A DNA stretch of 32,756 nt from Azoarcus taiwanensis (lineage in GTDB: Bacteria; Pseudomonadota; Gammaproteobacteria; Burkholderiales; Rhodocyclaceae): the NCBI RefSeq assembly GCF_012910885.1, contig NZ_WTVM01000036.1:1-32756 (forward strand), in the 5' to 3' direction. Each line of letters begins with the position of its first letter. Position 1 is the first letter of the stretch. The notes under the pieces were generated by a model. That model had not been told where the DNA came from, did no database searches, and worked only from the letters and a program-made list of their open reading frames with translations. A program made the position numbers and the translations under genes. Shown one piece after another: positions 25,003-32,756 of the stretch.

Positions 25003-25950
25003 TCATAGGAAATCGACACTGCCGAGGAACACTTGGCCCCTGCGCTCGCAGCAGGCATAGGGCCGCCACAGCGCCCACGCGTAATCACCTTGCTGGGCCT
25101 GGGTCAGGAAGCCGCTGCGCGGGAATACCGTGCAGGACGAAGACAGGACAGGGGTAAGTTCCTGCCACTTGCCGGTCGAGGCATCGCCCTCCATCAGAGC
25201 ACCCGCAGGCCAGTAGCCGTCGCGGGAAGTGGCGAGCAAAGGCTGGTAGACGTGCAATTGGCCGCGCCGCGTGACAACATCGCCCGCACGCTGGGCCACC
25301 ACGGCACCGGCCTTGTGGTCATCGGGCTGGTGCAGGAAACCGCCACGCGGGTAGACGGCTCCCCACAGGTTCAGGGTCGTGCGCGCGCCGATCTCGCGCA
25401 TGCCGGGGATCAACGCCTCCGGGTAAGCCATCTCGGGGACGTTGTAGCGCCAGGCCAGCGTGTCCAGAGTGCTGAGCAGGTACGGCATGAACGCCGTGCC
25501 CGCACCCGCGCAGAAGTAGCCCGAGGACGAGACGAACCGGTTGAACACTTCGGCGCCGGGGTGGCCGATGACGTCGGCGTTCTTGAAGCGTGCGAGATTG
25601 TTTTCGTGACCTTCGTTGGTCGTACCGTCGCCGCCGGCCTCGGCCGTTGGGCTGGGCATGCTCATGGCCCGCACTTCGACCCAGGGGTTCGCGCCCGTGT
25701 TCGAGTAGGACGAAACGACGGCGTCGGGGATGTAGTGGCGCACCTTCACGGACGTGCGCACCGTGCAGCCGCCCCAGGTGCAGTACAGCCAATAGCAAAT
25801 CCCCACGACCCGGTATTCCAGGCAGTCCGGCGACATAACGGACGAAACGATGGTGGCGGTGTTCAGGGCATAGCTGCCCGTGGCGCTGAGCAGCAGCACG
25901 GAGGCGACAGCGGCTCGCGCGCGCCGCAGCAGACTGAATGGGCGGTTCAT
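25003..25950 (-). CDS. TraU-like ICE protein (TIGR03756/PFL_4710 family)
   Basis: A 315-residue exported, cysteine-rich protein of the TraU family as found in ICEs (TIGR03756). A signal peptide of about 28 residues ends SYA, followed by LNTAT. Conserved cysteines include those in CLEYRVVGICYWLYCTWGGC (about 43-62) and a CC pair near the C-terminus, which suggests disulfide bonds in the periplasm. TraU is required for efficient DNA transfer in F-type systems. The gene overlaps the upstream TIGR03757-like gene by four bases and is followed ten bases later by the TIGR03755-like gene. The DsbA/DsbC-like protein of the same operon would be the natural catalyst for its disulfides. Confidence 0.87.
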   Translation of the reverse strand: MNRPFSLLRRARAAVASVLLLSATGSYALNTATIVSSVMSPDCLEYRVVGICYWLYCTWGGCTVRTSVKVRHYIPDAVVSSYSNTGANPWVEVRAMSMPSPTAEAGGDGTTNEGHENNLARFKNADVIGHPGAEVFNRFVSSSGYFCAGAGTAFMPYLLSTLDTLAWRYNVPEMAYPEALIPGMREIGARTTLNLWGAVYPRGGFLHQPDDHKAGAVVAQRAGDVVTRRGQLHVYQPLLATSRDGYWPAGALMEGDASTGKWQELTPVLSSSCTVFPRSGFLTQAQQGDYAWALWRPYACCERRGQVFLGSVDFL

Positions 25951-26393
25951 GGCGCTGCCCTCCGGTGCTGTTCGATGCGCGCGATGGCGCGGGCCACGTC
26001 CGCCTCGCCGTAAACCACGTAGCGCTGATCCACCACGACGGCCGGAATGGTGGTGATGCCCAGGCTCCAGGCGTCGGCAACGCCCTGGTAAGCGGATGCG
26101 ATGCGGCGCTGGAGGTCAGCCCCCCCTTGGTTCAGCCGACCCTTGACGATGGCCGTCGCCTGCTCGGCATTGGCGGGCAGTTGCGCGGACAGCTCGGCTT
26201 CGATAAGGGACGCTTCGTCCAGCTCGATCAACCGCTCGCCGCCCATGGTCTTGACCGGATGGTGGCTATCGGTGACCACCACCACATCGGCGGCGTAGCT
26301 TGCCGGGCTGAAGACCGCCAGCGACGCCGGTAGTGCAACGGCCAGACCGAGGGTTCGCCAGCCTGATGCGAATCTGGAAAAGGATGCCGACAT
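25947..26393 (-). CDS. TIGR03757 family ICE periplasmic protein (DUF1525)
   Basis: A 148-residue exported protein with a signal peptide ending near residue 34 (PASYA, then ADVVV). The mature part is about 114 residues with a thioredoxin-like pattern: early strand VVVVTDS and a later TIPAVVVDQRYVVYGEADVARAIARI near 114-139 that resembles the cis-proline region of such folds, but with no CxxC. It corresponds to the TIGR03757 family of conjugative elements and probably plays the role that TraW/TrbC-type proteins play in F-like pilus assembly. Its start lies behind a hairpin that covers the presumed ribosome-binding site, and its stop overlaps the TraU-like start. Confidence 0.84.
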   Translation of the reverse strand: MSASFSRFASGWRTLGLAVALPASLAVFSPASYAADVVVVTDSHHPVKTMGGERLIELDEASLIEAELSAQLPANAEQATAIVKGRLNQGGADLQRRIASAYQGVADAWSLGITTIPAVVVDQRYVVYGEADVARAIARIEQHRRAAP

Positions 26394-26400
26394 GTCGCAT

Positions 26401-26421
26401 GCCCTGAGAGTTGATCAGGGC
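26401..26421 (-). promoter_or_regulatory. Hairpin covering the ribosome-binding site of the TIGR03757-like gene
   Basis: GCCCTGA and TCAGGGC form a perfect 7-bp stem with a 7-nt loop. In the mRNA the downstream arm contains AGGG, the only Shine-Dalgarno-like sequence before the ATG at 26393 (about nine bases away). Folding would hide the ribosome-binding site, so translation of this gene and the coupled TraU-like gene may be held down unless the stem opens. Confidence 0.42.
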
Positions 26422-26509
26422 CATAGTCAACCGCCGAACCCGATCCGGCCCCAACAAACAATCCGCACCGCGAGCTACCCGCATACCTGCTTGCCGGGCC
26501 GAAAGGAAC

Positions 26510-26529
26510 GCGGGAGCCGAAGCTCCCGC
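26510..26529 (-). terminator. UUCG-capped hairpin after radC (terminator or attenuator)
   Basis: On the minus strand GCGGGAGC-TTCG-GCTCCCGC forms a perfect 8-bp GC-rich stem with the very stable UUCG tetraloop, 31 bases after the radC stop codon. It is followed by GTTCCTTTCGG, a poor U-tract, so termination may be partial. It separates radC from the downstream TIGR03757-TraU block. Confidence 0.6.
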
Positions 26530-26560
26530 TGTGGATGACAAGAACGGCGAGGAAGCATCG

Positions 26561-27055
26561 CTACAGCAGACCAGACTCCGCGAAGGAATACGGCTTGCCA
26601 CGGCCGATGACGATGTGGTCCAGCACGCGCACATCGATGAGCGCCAGAGAAGCTTGCAGCCTCTGGGTCAGTGCGCAGTCCGCGCTCGATGGTTTGGTGG
26701 AACCCGAGGGATGCTGGTGCGCGAAAACGACCGCTGCGGCATTCAGGTCCAGCGCACGGCGCACGATGGTGCGCGGATGCACGGTGGCCGAATCGATCGT
26801 GCCTCTGAACAAGGGTTCGCAGGCCAGCACTTGGTGCTGCGTGTTCATGAAGACAACGACGAACAGCTCGTCGGGCTCGGCGACCAGTTTCAGGCGCAGA
26901 TAGTCTCGAACCGCAGAGGGGTTGTTGAGGCTGGGCTCGACTGTGAACACCCGCTTCTCCAGCAGCGCGATGGCTTTCCGGATGATCCGGTCCTCATGCG
27001 GGGCGGTGATGACGGGAAGAGACTCCACGCAGGAGCCGTTGGCGACGAAAGACAT
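26561..27055 (-). CDS. radC: RadC-like JAB/MPN-domain protein
   Basis: A 164-residue protein with the RadC JAMM metal-site signature: HQHPSGSTKPSSAD at 113-126 gives His113, His115, Ser123 and Asp126, with the conserved glutamate probably Glu80. It lacks the N-terminal helix-hairpin-helix domain of chromosomal RadC, as is usual for versions on mobile elements. The biochemical role is unknown; despite the name, a DNA-repair function is not established. Such genes recur in this ICE family between the Dsb-like protein and TIGR03757. The ATG at 27055 was chosen because GGAGG lies seven bases upstream; a longer frame to 27154 has no such site. Gaps of 183 and 167 bases on either side, both with hairpins, set it apart from the tightly packed operon. 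Confidence 0.86.
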   Translation of the reverse strand: MSFVANGSCVESLPVITAPHEDRIIRKAIALLEKRVFTVEPSLNNPSAVRDYLRLKLVAEPDELFVVVFMNTQHQVLACEPLFRGTIDSATVHPRTIVRRALDLNAAAVVFAHQHPSGSTKPSSADCALTQRLQASLALIDVRVLDHIVIGRGKPYSFAESGLL

Positions 27056-27238
27056 GGCGAACCTCCAGAGGGTGAGAACGGAGGACGCCTCCTGGGGAGG
27101 GCAAGCCCTCCTGGGGATGGGAACAGCGAGACAAGGTGCATCCACCACCGCCACAGCGGTGATTGTTCGCAGCCAGGATGCGAAGCGAACGGGTCGCGGT
27201 CAGCGCAGAGGACTGCGCCGTAGCCTTGAAGACCAGGG
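27056..27238 (-). other. Gap upstream of radC with several hairpins
   Basis: No gene is visible. A 6-bp stem GGAGGG / CCCTCC with a CTTG loop (minus strand, within 27097-27112) is flanked by repeated CCCCAGGAGG. A 6-bp stem GCGCAG / CTGCGC lies at 27203-27218, and a short 5-bp stem just after the Dsb-like stop. These may form a weak terminator after the Dsb-like gene or a structured radC leader. The repeated G-rich tracts could also compete as ribosome-binding sites. Confidence 0.4.
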
Positions 27239-27871
27239 CTACCTGGGCATGTCGCCGAGGACGTCGGCAGGCATCTCGGTGATGGGAGCGACAGCGGGTT
27301 CTTCGCTGGCCAGCATGTCCATGGCCGACAGCAAGGCATCGCCTTCGACCGGGCCTTGCAGCAGGATGGTCTTGCCGGTCCGGCGATCCTGCAACCGCAG
27401 CGATGGCGTGGCAGTCACACCGCTTTTCATGGCCTCGGCGGCCTGTGCCTGGATGACGGCGTCGGGCCGCCCGCTTGCCACGCACTGTTCGATGGTCGGC
27501 GTGAGATCGGGGTAGCGTGCGTCATGATCGGCCAGCGGGAGATGGTTCCAGCGCAGGTCGATGTCCGGGTTTTCGGCCACCCAGCGCTTGAGCACCGGGT
27601 AGTAGGCGCGGCAGAACGGGCATTCGAGGTCGGCATGGAAGGTCAGCGCGAAGCGCCCGTCTGGATTGCCCCGTCGCCAAGGCGGGCCAGCCACCTGACG
27701 GGGTTCGCCAGGCGTCGAGGGCGATGGTTCCGACACGCCAGGCGACCAGGCCATGAAGACGATCAGCAATGACGCGGCCAGCCCCGCGACAAGAAACCAT
27801 GACCTGCGTGGCCACCAGCGCCGGGGGAACGTCTGCAACTCGATCGGGGTGGAGGAACGTTTCGGCTTCAT
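27239..27871 (-). CDS. Thioredoxin-fold disulfide protein (DsbA/DsbC-like) of the conjugation operon
   Basis: A 210-residue protein with a basic N-terminus and one hydrophobic segment (about 25-42) that serves as membrane anchor or signal. A thioredoxin-fold domain follows, with the active site CPFC (84-87) after FHADLE and a cis-proline loop GVTATPSLRL near residues 151-160. It probably forms or rearranges disulfide bonds in cysteine-rich periplasmic transfer proteins such as the TraU-like and TIGR03755-like products of the same operon, the job DsbC/TrbB does in F-type systems. The start has GGAG eight bases upstream and lies 15 bases after the VirB4-like gene. Whether it acts as oxidase or isomerase cannot be decided from the motif. 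Confidence 0.82.
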   Translation of the reverse strand: MKPKRSSTPIELQTFPRRWWPRRSWFLVAGLAASLLIVFMAWSPGVSEPSPSTPGEPRQVAGPPWRRGNPDGRFALTFHADLECPFCRAYYPVLKRWVAENPDIDLRWNHLPLADHDARYPDLTPTIEQCVASGRPDAVIQAQAAEAMKSGVTATPSLRLQDRRTGKTILLQGPVEGDALLSAMDMLASEEPAVAPITEMPADVLGDMPR

Positions 27872-27886
27872 GGCGTGCTCCGGCAG

Positions 27887-30766
27887 CTATTGCGGCAAAT
27901 CCAGTGCGGGCGACTCGATGCCACGCGCCTGATCAATCTTCTGGGCCACCTTGAAAGCCGCTTCAAGTTCGGTGCAGTGGTGTCTCTGCATGAGCTGGTA
28001 GCGTTCGGCCTTCTCCTCGGGTTCGGTCTGCGCCAATGCCAGGTAGAGACTCGGCGGCACCGCCCTGAAGAGCACCTCCATCGACTTGGACAGAATCACG
28101 CCTTCGGTGAACTTCCCGGCTTCCTTGCGTGCCGACAGCATCAGCGCCTTCTGCGCAGGCGTTAGCTCGCGAAAGCGCGCGATCTTCTCGACCTCATCGG
28201 GTGGCATTGAAAGGCATACCCACCATTCGATCATAGATAGCATGGGTTCCGCGGCGCGCGGCAGGTCGTCAATGTTCTGCGTGGCGAGCCAGAACCAGGC
28301 CCCCAACTTGCGCCACATCTTGGTGATCTTGACCACGTAGGGCGCGAGCAGCGGATTTTTTGTGATGATGTGACCTTCGTCGGTCACATTGATGATTGGG
28401 CGGCCAAGGTATTGATCGCGTTCGGCGATGTTGTTGACGGTGCTGATGAGCGAGATGTAGGCGATCGACAACTGCGCGTTGTAGCCCTCACGGGCGTAGG
28501 TCGCCAGATCGACCAGGGTGATGTCAGCCTCCGGCCACGGGGTGCCAGGCCGATCGAACATCTCGCCGTCGCTGCCTTGGCAGAACATATCCATCGCGTC
28601 CGCCATCTCCAGCAGTCGCACGCGTCGCATTTCGGGCAGCGTGGGGTCCTGGCCGCGAGTGCGCAGCGCATCGCGCACATCGCGCGTGAGCACCGTGCGG
28701 CTCTCGCCGCCTTCGCCGTGGCAGCGCTGAGCCGCTTCGAGGATGCACTGGCGGATCAGCGAGCGGTCGGCCCGCGTCATGCGAGCTTCTTCCTTCTCTT
28801 CGCCGCCGGTGATCATCAGCCGCGCGGTGATCTCCAGTTCGCCCAGAACGTCGCGCTGCTCGTCCGCCTCGGCGGCTGCAGCTTGCGGTGGTTGGTCGTC
28901 ATCCAGCGCGTCGGCGTCGAGCGTCTGCACGGCGCTGGGCGTTTCGATCAGCCGGCGTGCGTCCGCGAACGGCGCCAGGGTGATGCCCGAGCCGGGCGCC
29001 AGCTTGACGCGGTTGACCGTGAGGCCGAGCTTGCGGGCGAATTCGCTGAACAAGCCGAAGCTGTTCCCGGCTTCGACAATGAAGAGGCGTGGCCGGTAGA
29101 TCGCCGTAACCTGGTTGAGCAGGTTGTTGAGCGTGGCGGACTTGCCCGAGCCGGTCGGGCCGAACAGGAACAGGTGGGCATTCATCTGCCGATCCAGCCT
29201 GTTCAGCGGATCGAAGGTAATCGTTCCGCCACCGCGATTGAACATCGTGATGCCGGGATGCCCTGTACCCTGGGCGCGCCCCCACACCGGCGACAGGTTC
29301 GCGACGTGCTGCGCGAACATCAATTGCGTGTACCACTTGCGCCGATCCTGGCCGGGGTTGTAGCAGCACGGCAACCAGCGCAGATAGCTGTTGAGCGGAG
29401 CCACTTCGTCGTCTTCGCGCACCGGCTGCAGGCCGGCGTTGAGCATGACGGTGGCCAGGTCCAGACCCCGCCGGTCCAACTCGGCTTCGTCGCGCCCTCG
29501 CAGGTAAAACGCCAGCGTGCCGCGATAGAGCTTGTGGGCGCTGCCGATGAGCGATCGGGCCTCCTGCACGTCCCTGAGCGTCTGCTCGGACGCCAGGGTT
29601 TCGCCCACGGCCTTCTTCGCCAGGTGGTTCAGATCCGATTCGAGAACGTCCTGCGGCGTGACGACCATCGTCAGGGACATCACCGTGTCTTCCGGCATCT
29701 GATCGAACAGCGTGTTGATGGCATCGCCCTTGCGGGTTTCGCCGGTCAGGTGGCCGGTGCCGGGCGGCATGCGCAGCCGGTCTGTGACCAGCACCCGGTG
29801 CGGCATACCGTCGAAGTGCCAGGTTCCGTGCGCCACGTCGGAGCGCGGCTGGCTGAAGAACAGCCTCTGGCTGAAGTCCCGTCCGCTCGCCAGTTCGATC
29901 TCGTCGGCTTCCGTTTCCTCAGGGTAGCCCGCCAATGCGTAGAAGCGCTCCCGGGCTTCCGCTCCAGGGCCGAGTAGCGTAGGACGGGGATTGAACCAGC
30001 GCAGCAGCCAGTCGTGCACATCGGCAGCATCCATGCGCCGCGCCTGGATGCCGGCGTTCGCCAGGCCGCCGCACAGACGGTCGCACACAATGCTCAGCAT
30101 TTGCTCCGGTGTTTGGCCGCGTCGGCTGGCCTGGCCGGCGGCGCGGCGGTAGACCACCATCCGCACCCGCCGCGTCTGGCCGCGCCAGCGCAGGCGCGTG
30201 ACCACCGTGTCCTCGAACAGGCCGCCAGGCTTGGCCACTGCGCGCAAGTGATGACTGAAGAAGCGCAGGTAAAACTCCGTGAACGCCGTGCCACGGGCGC
30301 GCGGCTGCACGTAGTCGCGCAGGGTCTGCATGTAGTGGTCGAAGCTGGGCTCGTCCTGGGCATACAACTGCACGACCCAGGGATTGTCATCCAGCTCGTC
30401 GAAGCTGTCCTGGAGCGCGTTCTCCAGCGCATCGCGAGCCTGCGCCAGCCAGGCCGGCTCGCGGCCCTCGGTGCCCAGCGGCACCAGCTCGAAGAAGGCG
30501 GCGACGGACTGGCCGTCTTCCAGCAGCATGGATTTCGACTCAGGAAGGAACTCGACCCAGGGCAGCAGTTCGACAAAGGACGGCGCGACGTCATACAACG
30601 CCTGCTCTTCAGCCACGGTCGCTGGCTTGCGCCCCTGAACCGCCGTGCCAGGCTCGGGAATACCCGCCTGCCGCAAGGCTTCGACATGGCGCTGCCAGCC
30701 ATCGGCCTGTTCGTCGTCCCCGGTGCTGACAGCGGCGAGCTTGAGCCATGGGAGTTTCACGCGCAT
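27887..30766 (-). CDS. VirB4/TraC-like conjugative transfer ATPase (TIGR03744/PFL_4706 family)
   Basis: A 959-residue cytoplasmic ATPase that energises pilus assembly and substrate passage in the type IV secretion system. The N-terminal half is the VirB4/TraC membrane-platform-binding region. The C-terminal half has Walker A FGPTGSGKS near residue 536 and a Walker B-type PIINVTDEGH near 790. The motif ATQNIDD follows about 40 residues later, as in other VirB4 proteins. The family in PFGI-1-type ICEs is of similar length. The ATG overlaps the stop codon of the lipoprotein gene by one base (TGATG). The gene is intact and forms the largest part of the transfer operon. Confidence 0.92.
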   Translation of the reverse strand: MRVKLPWLKLAAVSTGDDEQADGWQRHVEALRQAGIPEPGTAVQGRKPATVAEEQALYDVAPSFVELLPWVEFLPESKSMLLEDGQSVAAFFELVPLGTEGREPAWLAQARDALENALQDSFDELDDNPWVVQLYAQDEPSFDHYMQTLRDYVQPRARGTAFTEFYLRFFSHHLRAVAKPGGLFEDTVVTRLRWRGQTRRVRMVVYRRAAGQASRRGQTPEQMLSIVCDRLCGGLANAGIQARRMDAADVHDWLLRWFNPRPTLLGPGAEARERFYALAGYPEETEADEIELASGRDFSQRLFFSQPRSDVAHGTWHFDGMPHRVLVTDRLRMPPGTGHLTGETRKGDAINTLFDQMPEDTVMSLTMVVTPQDVLESDLNHLAKKAVGETLASEQTLRDVQEARSLIGSAHKLYRGTLAFYLRGRDEAELDRRGLDLATVMLNAGLQPVREDDEVAPLNSYLRWLPCCYNPGQDRRKWYTQLMFAQHVANLSPVWGRAQGTGHPGITMFNRGGGTITFDPLNRLDRQMNAHLFLFGPTGSGKSATLNNLLNQVTAIYRPRLFIVEAGNSFGLFSEFARKLGLTVNRVKLAPGSGITLAPFADARRLIETPSAVQTLDADALDDDQPPQAAAAEADEQRDVLGELEITARLMITGGEEKEEARMTRADRSLIRQCILEAAQRCHGEGGESRTVLTRDVRDALRTRGQDPTLPEMRRVRLLEMADAMDMFCQGSDGEMFDRPGTPWPEADITLVDLATYAREGYNAQLSIAYISLISTVNNIAERDQYLGRPIINVTDEGHIITKNPLLAPYVVKITKMWRKLGAWFWLATQNIDDLPRAAEPMLSMIEWWVCLSMPPDEVEKIARFRELTPAQKALMLSARKEAGKFTEGVILSKSMEVLFRAVPPSLYLALAQTEPEEKAERYQLMQRHHCTELEAAFKVAQKIDQARGIESPALDLPQ

Positions 30767-31209
30767 CAGTAGTCCTCCACGCGCTCGCCCGGCATGGCGT
30801 ACTGCACGCGCTGGTACAGGGGGAAGACGGTCGTATAGCCCGGCACCGGAACGGGGTCGGTGCCAGCCAGGTGCGGATACACGTACATCACCAGGTCGGG
30901 GTTCGGCAGGCGCAGGAACTGGCGGTGGATCTCGTTGCGTGCGGTGCGCGTGTAACGCATCTGCTCGGCTGGTGCGGCCTGCACATCCGCATCGGTGAGC
31001 GGCCGGCGCAGGCTCTGGCGCGCATCGAGCAACTGGCGGCGCGCCACCTGGCCCGCACCGCCGATAGCGCCGTCCCCGGCGTTCTGGTTCCAGATGTCCA
31101 TCATCGTGTTATCGCCGTGTGGCAGCAGCTTTTCCTTGCTGGTGGCGCAGCCGCCGAGCAGCGCAACGGCCACGACCAGCGCGAGTGTCTTAGTCAAGTT
31201 CGAGAGCAT
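30766..31209 (-). CDS. Conjugal transfer lipoprotein (TIGR03751 family)
   Basis: A 147-residue lipoprotein. The N-terminus MLSNLTKTLALVVAVALLGG leads directly into the lipid-modified Cys21 (lipobox LLGGC). The mature protein is polar, with a tyrosine/proline-rich C-terminal region. It fits the TIGR03751 family and probably occupies the place of VirB7/TraV in anchoring the secretion channel at the outer membrane. The ATG at 31209 is required for the signal sequence and lies 20 bases inside the end of the TIGR03752-like gene. The longer upstream frame is only the other frame of that gene. The stop codon overlaps the VirB4-like start. Confidence 0.87.
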   Translation of the reverse strand: MLSNLTKTLALVVAVALLGGCATSKEKLLPHGDNTMMDIWNQNAGDGAIGGAGQVARRQLLDARQSLRRPLTDADVQAAPAEQMRYTRTARNEIHRQFLRLPNPDLVMYVYPHLAGTDPVPVPGYTTVFPLYQRVQYAMPGERVEDY

Positions 31210-32611
31210 GGCTTTCTCCTGCGCGGTGATCGACCTTGCGGCCTTCGGGATCGAAGTCGATGGCGAGTGGTTTTTCGAGATGGACGGCGACCTTGGCGCC
31301 GGGCTGCACATAGACGGCGGCGAACGCCTGGCCATACAACTTGTTGACCCAATCGGCCATGTCGCGCACACCACCGGCCAGAATGCGGCCCATGGCCTCA
31401 TTGCCCGAGATGCCAACGCTGCCGATGGAGCCGTCGGCACCCACATAGGACATCTGGCCGCTGTCGCTGTCGATCAAAGAGGCCACGCCGGCACCGGCCG
31501 CGGTGATCAGGGCCTGCGAGCCGAGGTACTGCTGGGCGTTGCTGCGCCGCTCGCCGCTGACGCACGGAATGCCGTAGGGATCGCTGATCCAGCCCAGCCC
31601 CCCGGTTTGGGAGTTCTGCTGCTGACTGTTCTGCTGGTTGCCGTTGCCGTCATCGGGGATGGTGCGAATCGTCCCGTCGTGGAAGACGAAGGTGATGCTG
31701 CGCACCTGGCCGCGCACGCAAGAAAGCGTCCAGTCGCCGGAGGCGGTGCCGGAAAACACCGCGCCGGCGACGTCGGGGATGTCGATGCCGTTTGCGGTGA
31801 GGTTGTCCGGGCCGACCAGCACTTTGAACGGATACGGATCGTTCACGGTGCCGTCTACAGGCACGCGACCGATGAGGGCCGTCATCGCCACGGATCCCAT
31901 CAGCGTGGAGTTCGTCGGCACGGTATAGACAGGCGTGGCACTCTTGACCCCGGCAGCCCGCGCCCCGGCATTGACCACGGTCTCTGCCGTGGTTTCCAGC
32001 GTGCGTTGCGCAGGCCCGAAGCTGGTCGGGAAGCTCAAGCCGCCGTTGGCGCCTGAGCGACCCTCGGCCTTCTTTGCGTCGTCCGGCTCCACCCAGCGCA
32101 CGCCACCCTCCATGCCGGCCTCATCGCCATCGCGTAAACCGAGACCGACCGGCAGGTCGGCATGGCCGCCATCGCGCCCGCCGATGCTGTCCAGGCGGCG
32201 CTGCAGGTCGGCCAGCAGCCCCTCGGTCTGCTGGCGCGCACTGGCGGCTTGTTCCTGGTCACGGCGCAGGTTGGCGCGTTCGGCCTCCAGCGCCGAATTG
32301 ATGCGCTGGTCGATCGCGTTCTCGCGCTGGCGCAGGCGCTGGTTTTCTTCTCGCTGGGACTTGTTGTCCGAGAGCGCGGTCTGAAGCTCGGTGCGTAACT
32401 GCTTCACTTGGGCCACGAGCGTCGCCACGGTGTCGCGCGGGGTATCGCCCTCGATGCCCAGCGCCTTCATCTCCTCTGGCGTGAGCTGGCTTCCCGCAAC
32501 GGCCTGCGACGGCGCCGAGGAACTGCCGCCCGAGAACAGACGGATGCCGACGAACAGCACCACCAGGGCCACGGGGATCATCAACCACTTCAGAAGTCCG
32601 TTACTGCGCAT
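31190..32611 (-). CDS. TraB/VirB10-like ICE channel protein (TIGR03752/PFL_4704 family)
   Basis: A 473-residue bitopic inner-membrane protein. A short cytoplasmic N-terminus and a single transmembrane helix (about 8-25) are followed by a coiled-coil stretch (about 60-140, rich in Gln, Glu and Arg). The large periplasmic domain has glycine-rich segments and a hydrophobic AITAAGAGVASL-type stretch near residues 360-375. This is the plan of TraB/VirB10 proteins, which link inner and outer membranes of the type IV secretion channel. The ATG at 32611 starts just before the membrane helix. It overlaps the end of the preceding TIGR03749-like gene by 11 bases and its own end overlaps the lipoprotein gene by 20. 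Confidence 0.88.
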   Translation of the reverse strand: MRSNGLLKWLMIPVALVVLFVGIRLFSGGSSSAPSQAVAGSQLTPEEMKALGIEGDTPRDTVATLVAQVKQLRTELQTALSDNKSQREENQRLRQRENAIDQRINSALEAERANLRRDQEQAASARQQTEGLLADLQRRLDSIGGRDGGHADLPVGLGLRDGDEAGMEGGVRWVEPDDAKKAEGRSGANGGLSFPTSFGPAQRTLETTAETVVNAGARAAGVKSATPVYTVPTNSTLMGSVAMTALIGRVPVDGTVNDPYPFKVLVGPDNLTANGIDIPDVAGAVFSGTASGDWTLSCVRGQVRSITFVFHDGTIRTIPDDGNGNQQNSQQQNSQTGGLGWISDPYGIPCVSGERRSNAQQYLGSQALITAAGAGVASLIDSDSGQMSYVGADGSIGSVGISGNEAMGRILAGGVRDMADWVNKLYGQAFAAVYVQPGAKVAVHLEKPLAIDFDPEGRKVDHRAGESHALELD

Positions 32612-32756
32612 GGCCGGCCTCCTTGCTGTCCTCGCTGCCCTCGACAGCCCGGGCCTCTGTTTCCGGCTGTGGCAGATGTGCAGCCGGGTCGAAGCGGTGG
32701 ATCGCCGGCAGCAGCGATTGCGCCAGGCCACGGCCGCGCGTCACCAGGTAAAGGAC
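32601..32756 (-). CDS. TIGR03749-like ICE protein (TraK-like role), C-terminal 51 codons only
   Basis: The right edge holds the end of a gene whose frame is open from the last base of the window to a TAA at 32601-32603. The visible tail begins VLYLVTRGRGLAQSLLPAIH and becomes acidic and polar at its end (EGSEDSKEAGHAQ). Position directly before the TIGR03752-like gene, and the tail itself, fit the TIGR03749 family, which probably plays the TraK/VirB9-like secretin part. Because most of the protein is outside the window, the identification leans on gene order. Confidence 0.68.
   Translation of the reverse strand, partial: VLYLVTRGRGLAQSLLPAIHRFDPAAHLPQPETEARAVEGSEDSKEAGHAQ

Noticed and set aside
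24993-25088. Longer start of the TIGR03755-like protein at 25088
   Set aside because: It would overlap the TraU-like gene by more than 80 bases and put a polar extension before the signal sequence; the start at 24992 follows a good ribosome-binding site.
31210-31446. Longer N-terminus for the lipoprotein gene
   Set aside because: It lies almost wholly within the TIGR03752-like gene in another frame and would bury the lipoprotein signal sequence internally.
1-32756. CRISPR arrays, insertion sequences, tRNA or rRNA genes
   Set aside because: No regularly spaced repeats, transposase genes or terminal inverted repeats, and no RNA-gene-like stretches were seen in the intergenic regions.

Overview
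The window is high-GC proteobacterial DNA. It joins the cargo and conjugation modules of an integrative and conjugative element (ICE) of the PFGI-1/ICEclc type found in Pseudomonas and beta-proteobacteria such as Bordetella, Achromobacter and Acidovorax. The exact host cannot be read from the sequence. No integrase, attachment site, tRNA or rRNA gene is visible, so the element continues beyond both edges.

Region 1 (1-18362) is a yersiniabactin-like siderophore locus. On the minus strand lie the first 315 codons of an Irp1/HMWP1-like polyketide synthase-NRPS, a complete Irp2/HMWP2-like NRPS (ArCP-Cy-A[MT]-PCP-Cy-PCP) and a YbtA/PchR-type AraC regulator. Divergently on the plus strand are a YbtX-like MFS permease, the YbtP/YbtQ ABC half-transporters, a FyuA-like TonB-dependent receptor, a small one-helix membrane protein and a second MFS transporter. 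Assembly (irp2-irp1), sensing and activation (ybtA), outer-membrane uptake (fyuA) and inner-membrane handling (ybtX/P/Q) are therefore together. ybtU, ybtT, ybtE and ybtS homologues are not in the window and may lie beyond the left edge. A 30-bp element, 27/30 identical between copies, lies upstream of both irp2 and ybtX. Each copy precedes an AT-rich promoter; the ybtX promoter carries a convincing Fur-box match. Unlike the Yersinia island, fyuA follows ybtX-P-Q rather than the biosynthetic genes. An unassigned membrane-protein gene of different codon usage separates the cargo from the conjugation genes.

Region 2 (18384-21684) holds a MOBH-type TraI relaxase on the minus strand and, divergently, a PrlF/YhaV toxin-antitoxin pair and a DUF3742 gene. 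The 308-bp gap between traI and prlF carries repeated GGCCTTT motifs and a perfect 8-bp inverted repeat, which makes it a candidate origin of transfer. A second perfect palindrome lies inside the prlF promoter and is a likely autoregulatory operator.

Region 3 (21700-32756, minus strand) is the mating-pair-formation operon in the usual ICE order. Read in the direction of transcription it contains a TIGR03749-like protein (partial), a TIGR03752/TraB-like protein, a TIGR03751 lipoprotein, the VirB4-like ATPase, a DsbA/DsbC-like thioredoxin-fold protein, RadC, TIGR03757, a TraU-like TIGR03756 protein, TIGR03755, a small membrane protein and a TraG N-terminal-domain protein. Most genes overlap or nearly touch. 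The exceptions are the gaps either side of radC, which contain hairpins that could partition the operon. Family names are from recognition of the translated sequence, without database searches.
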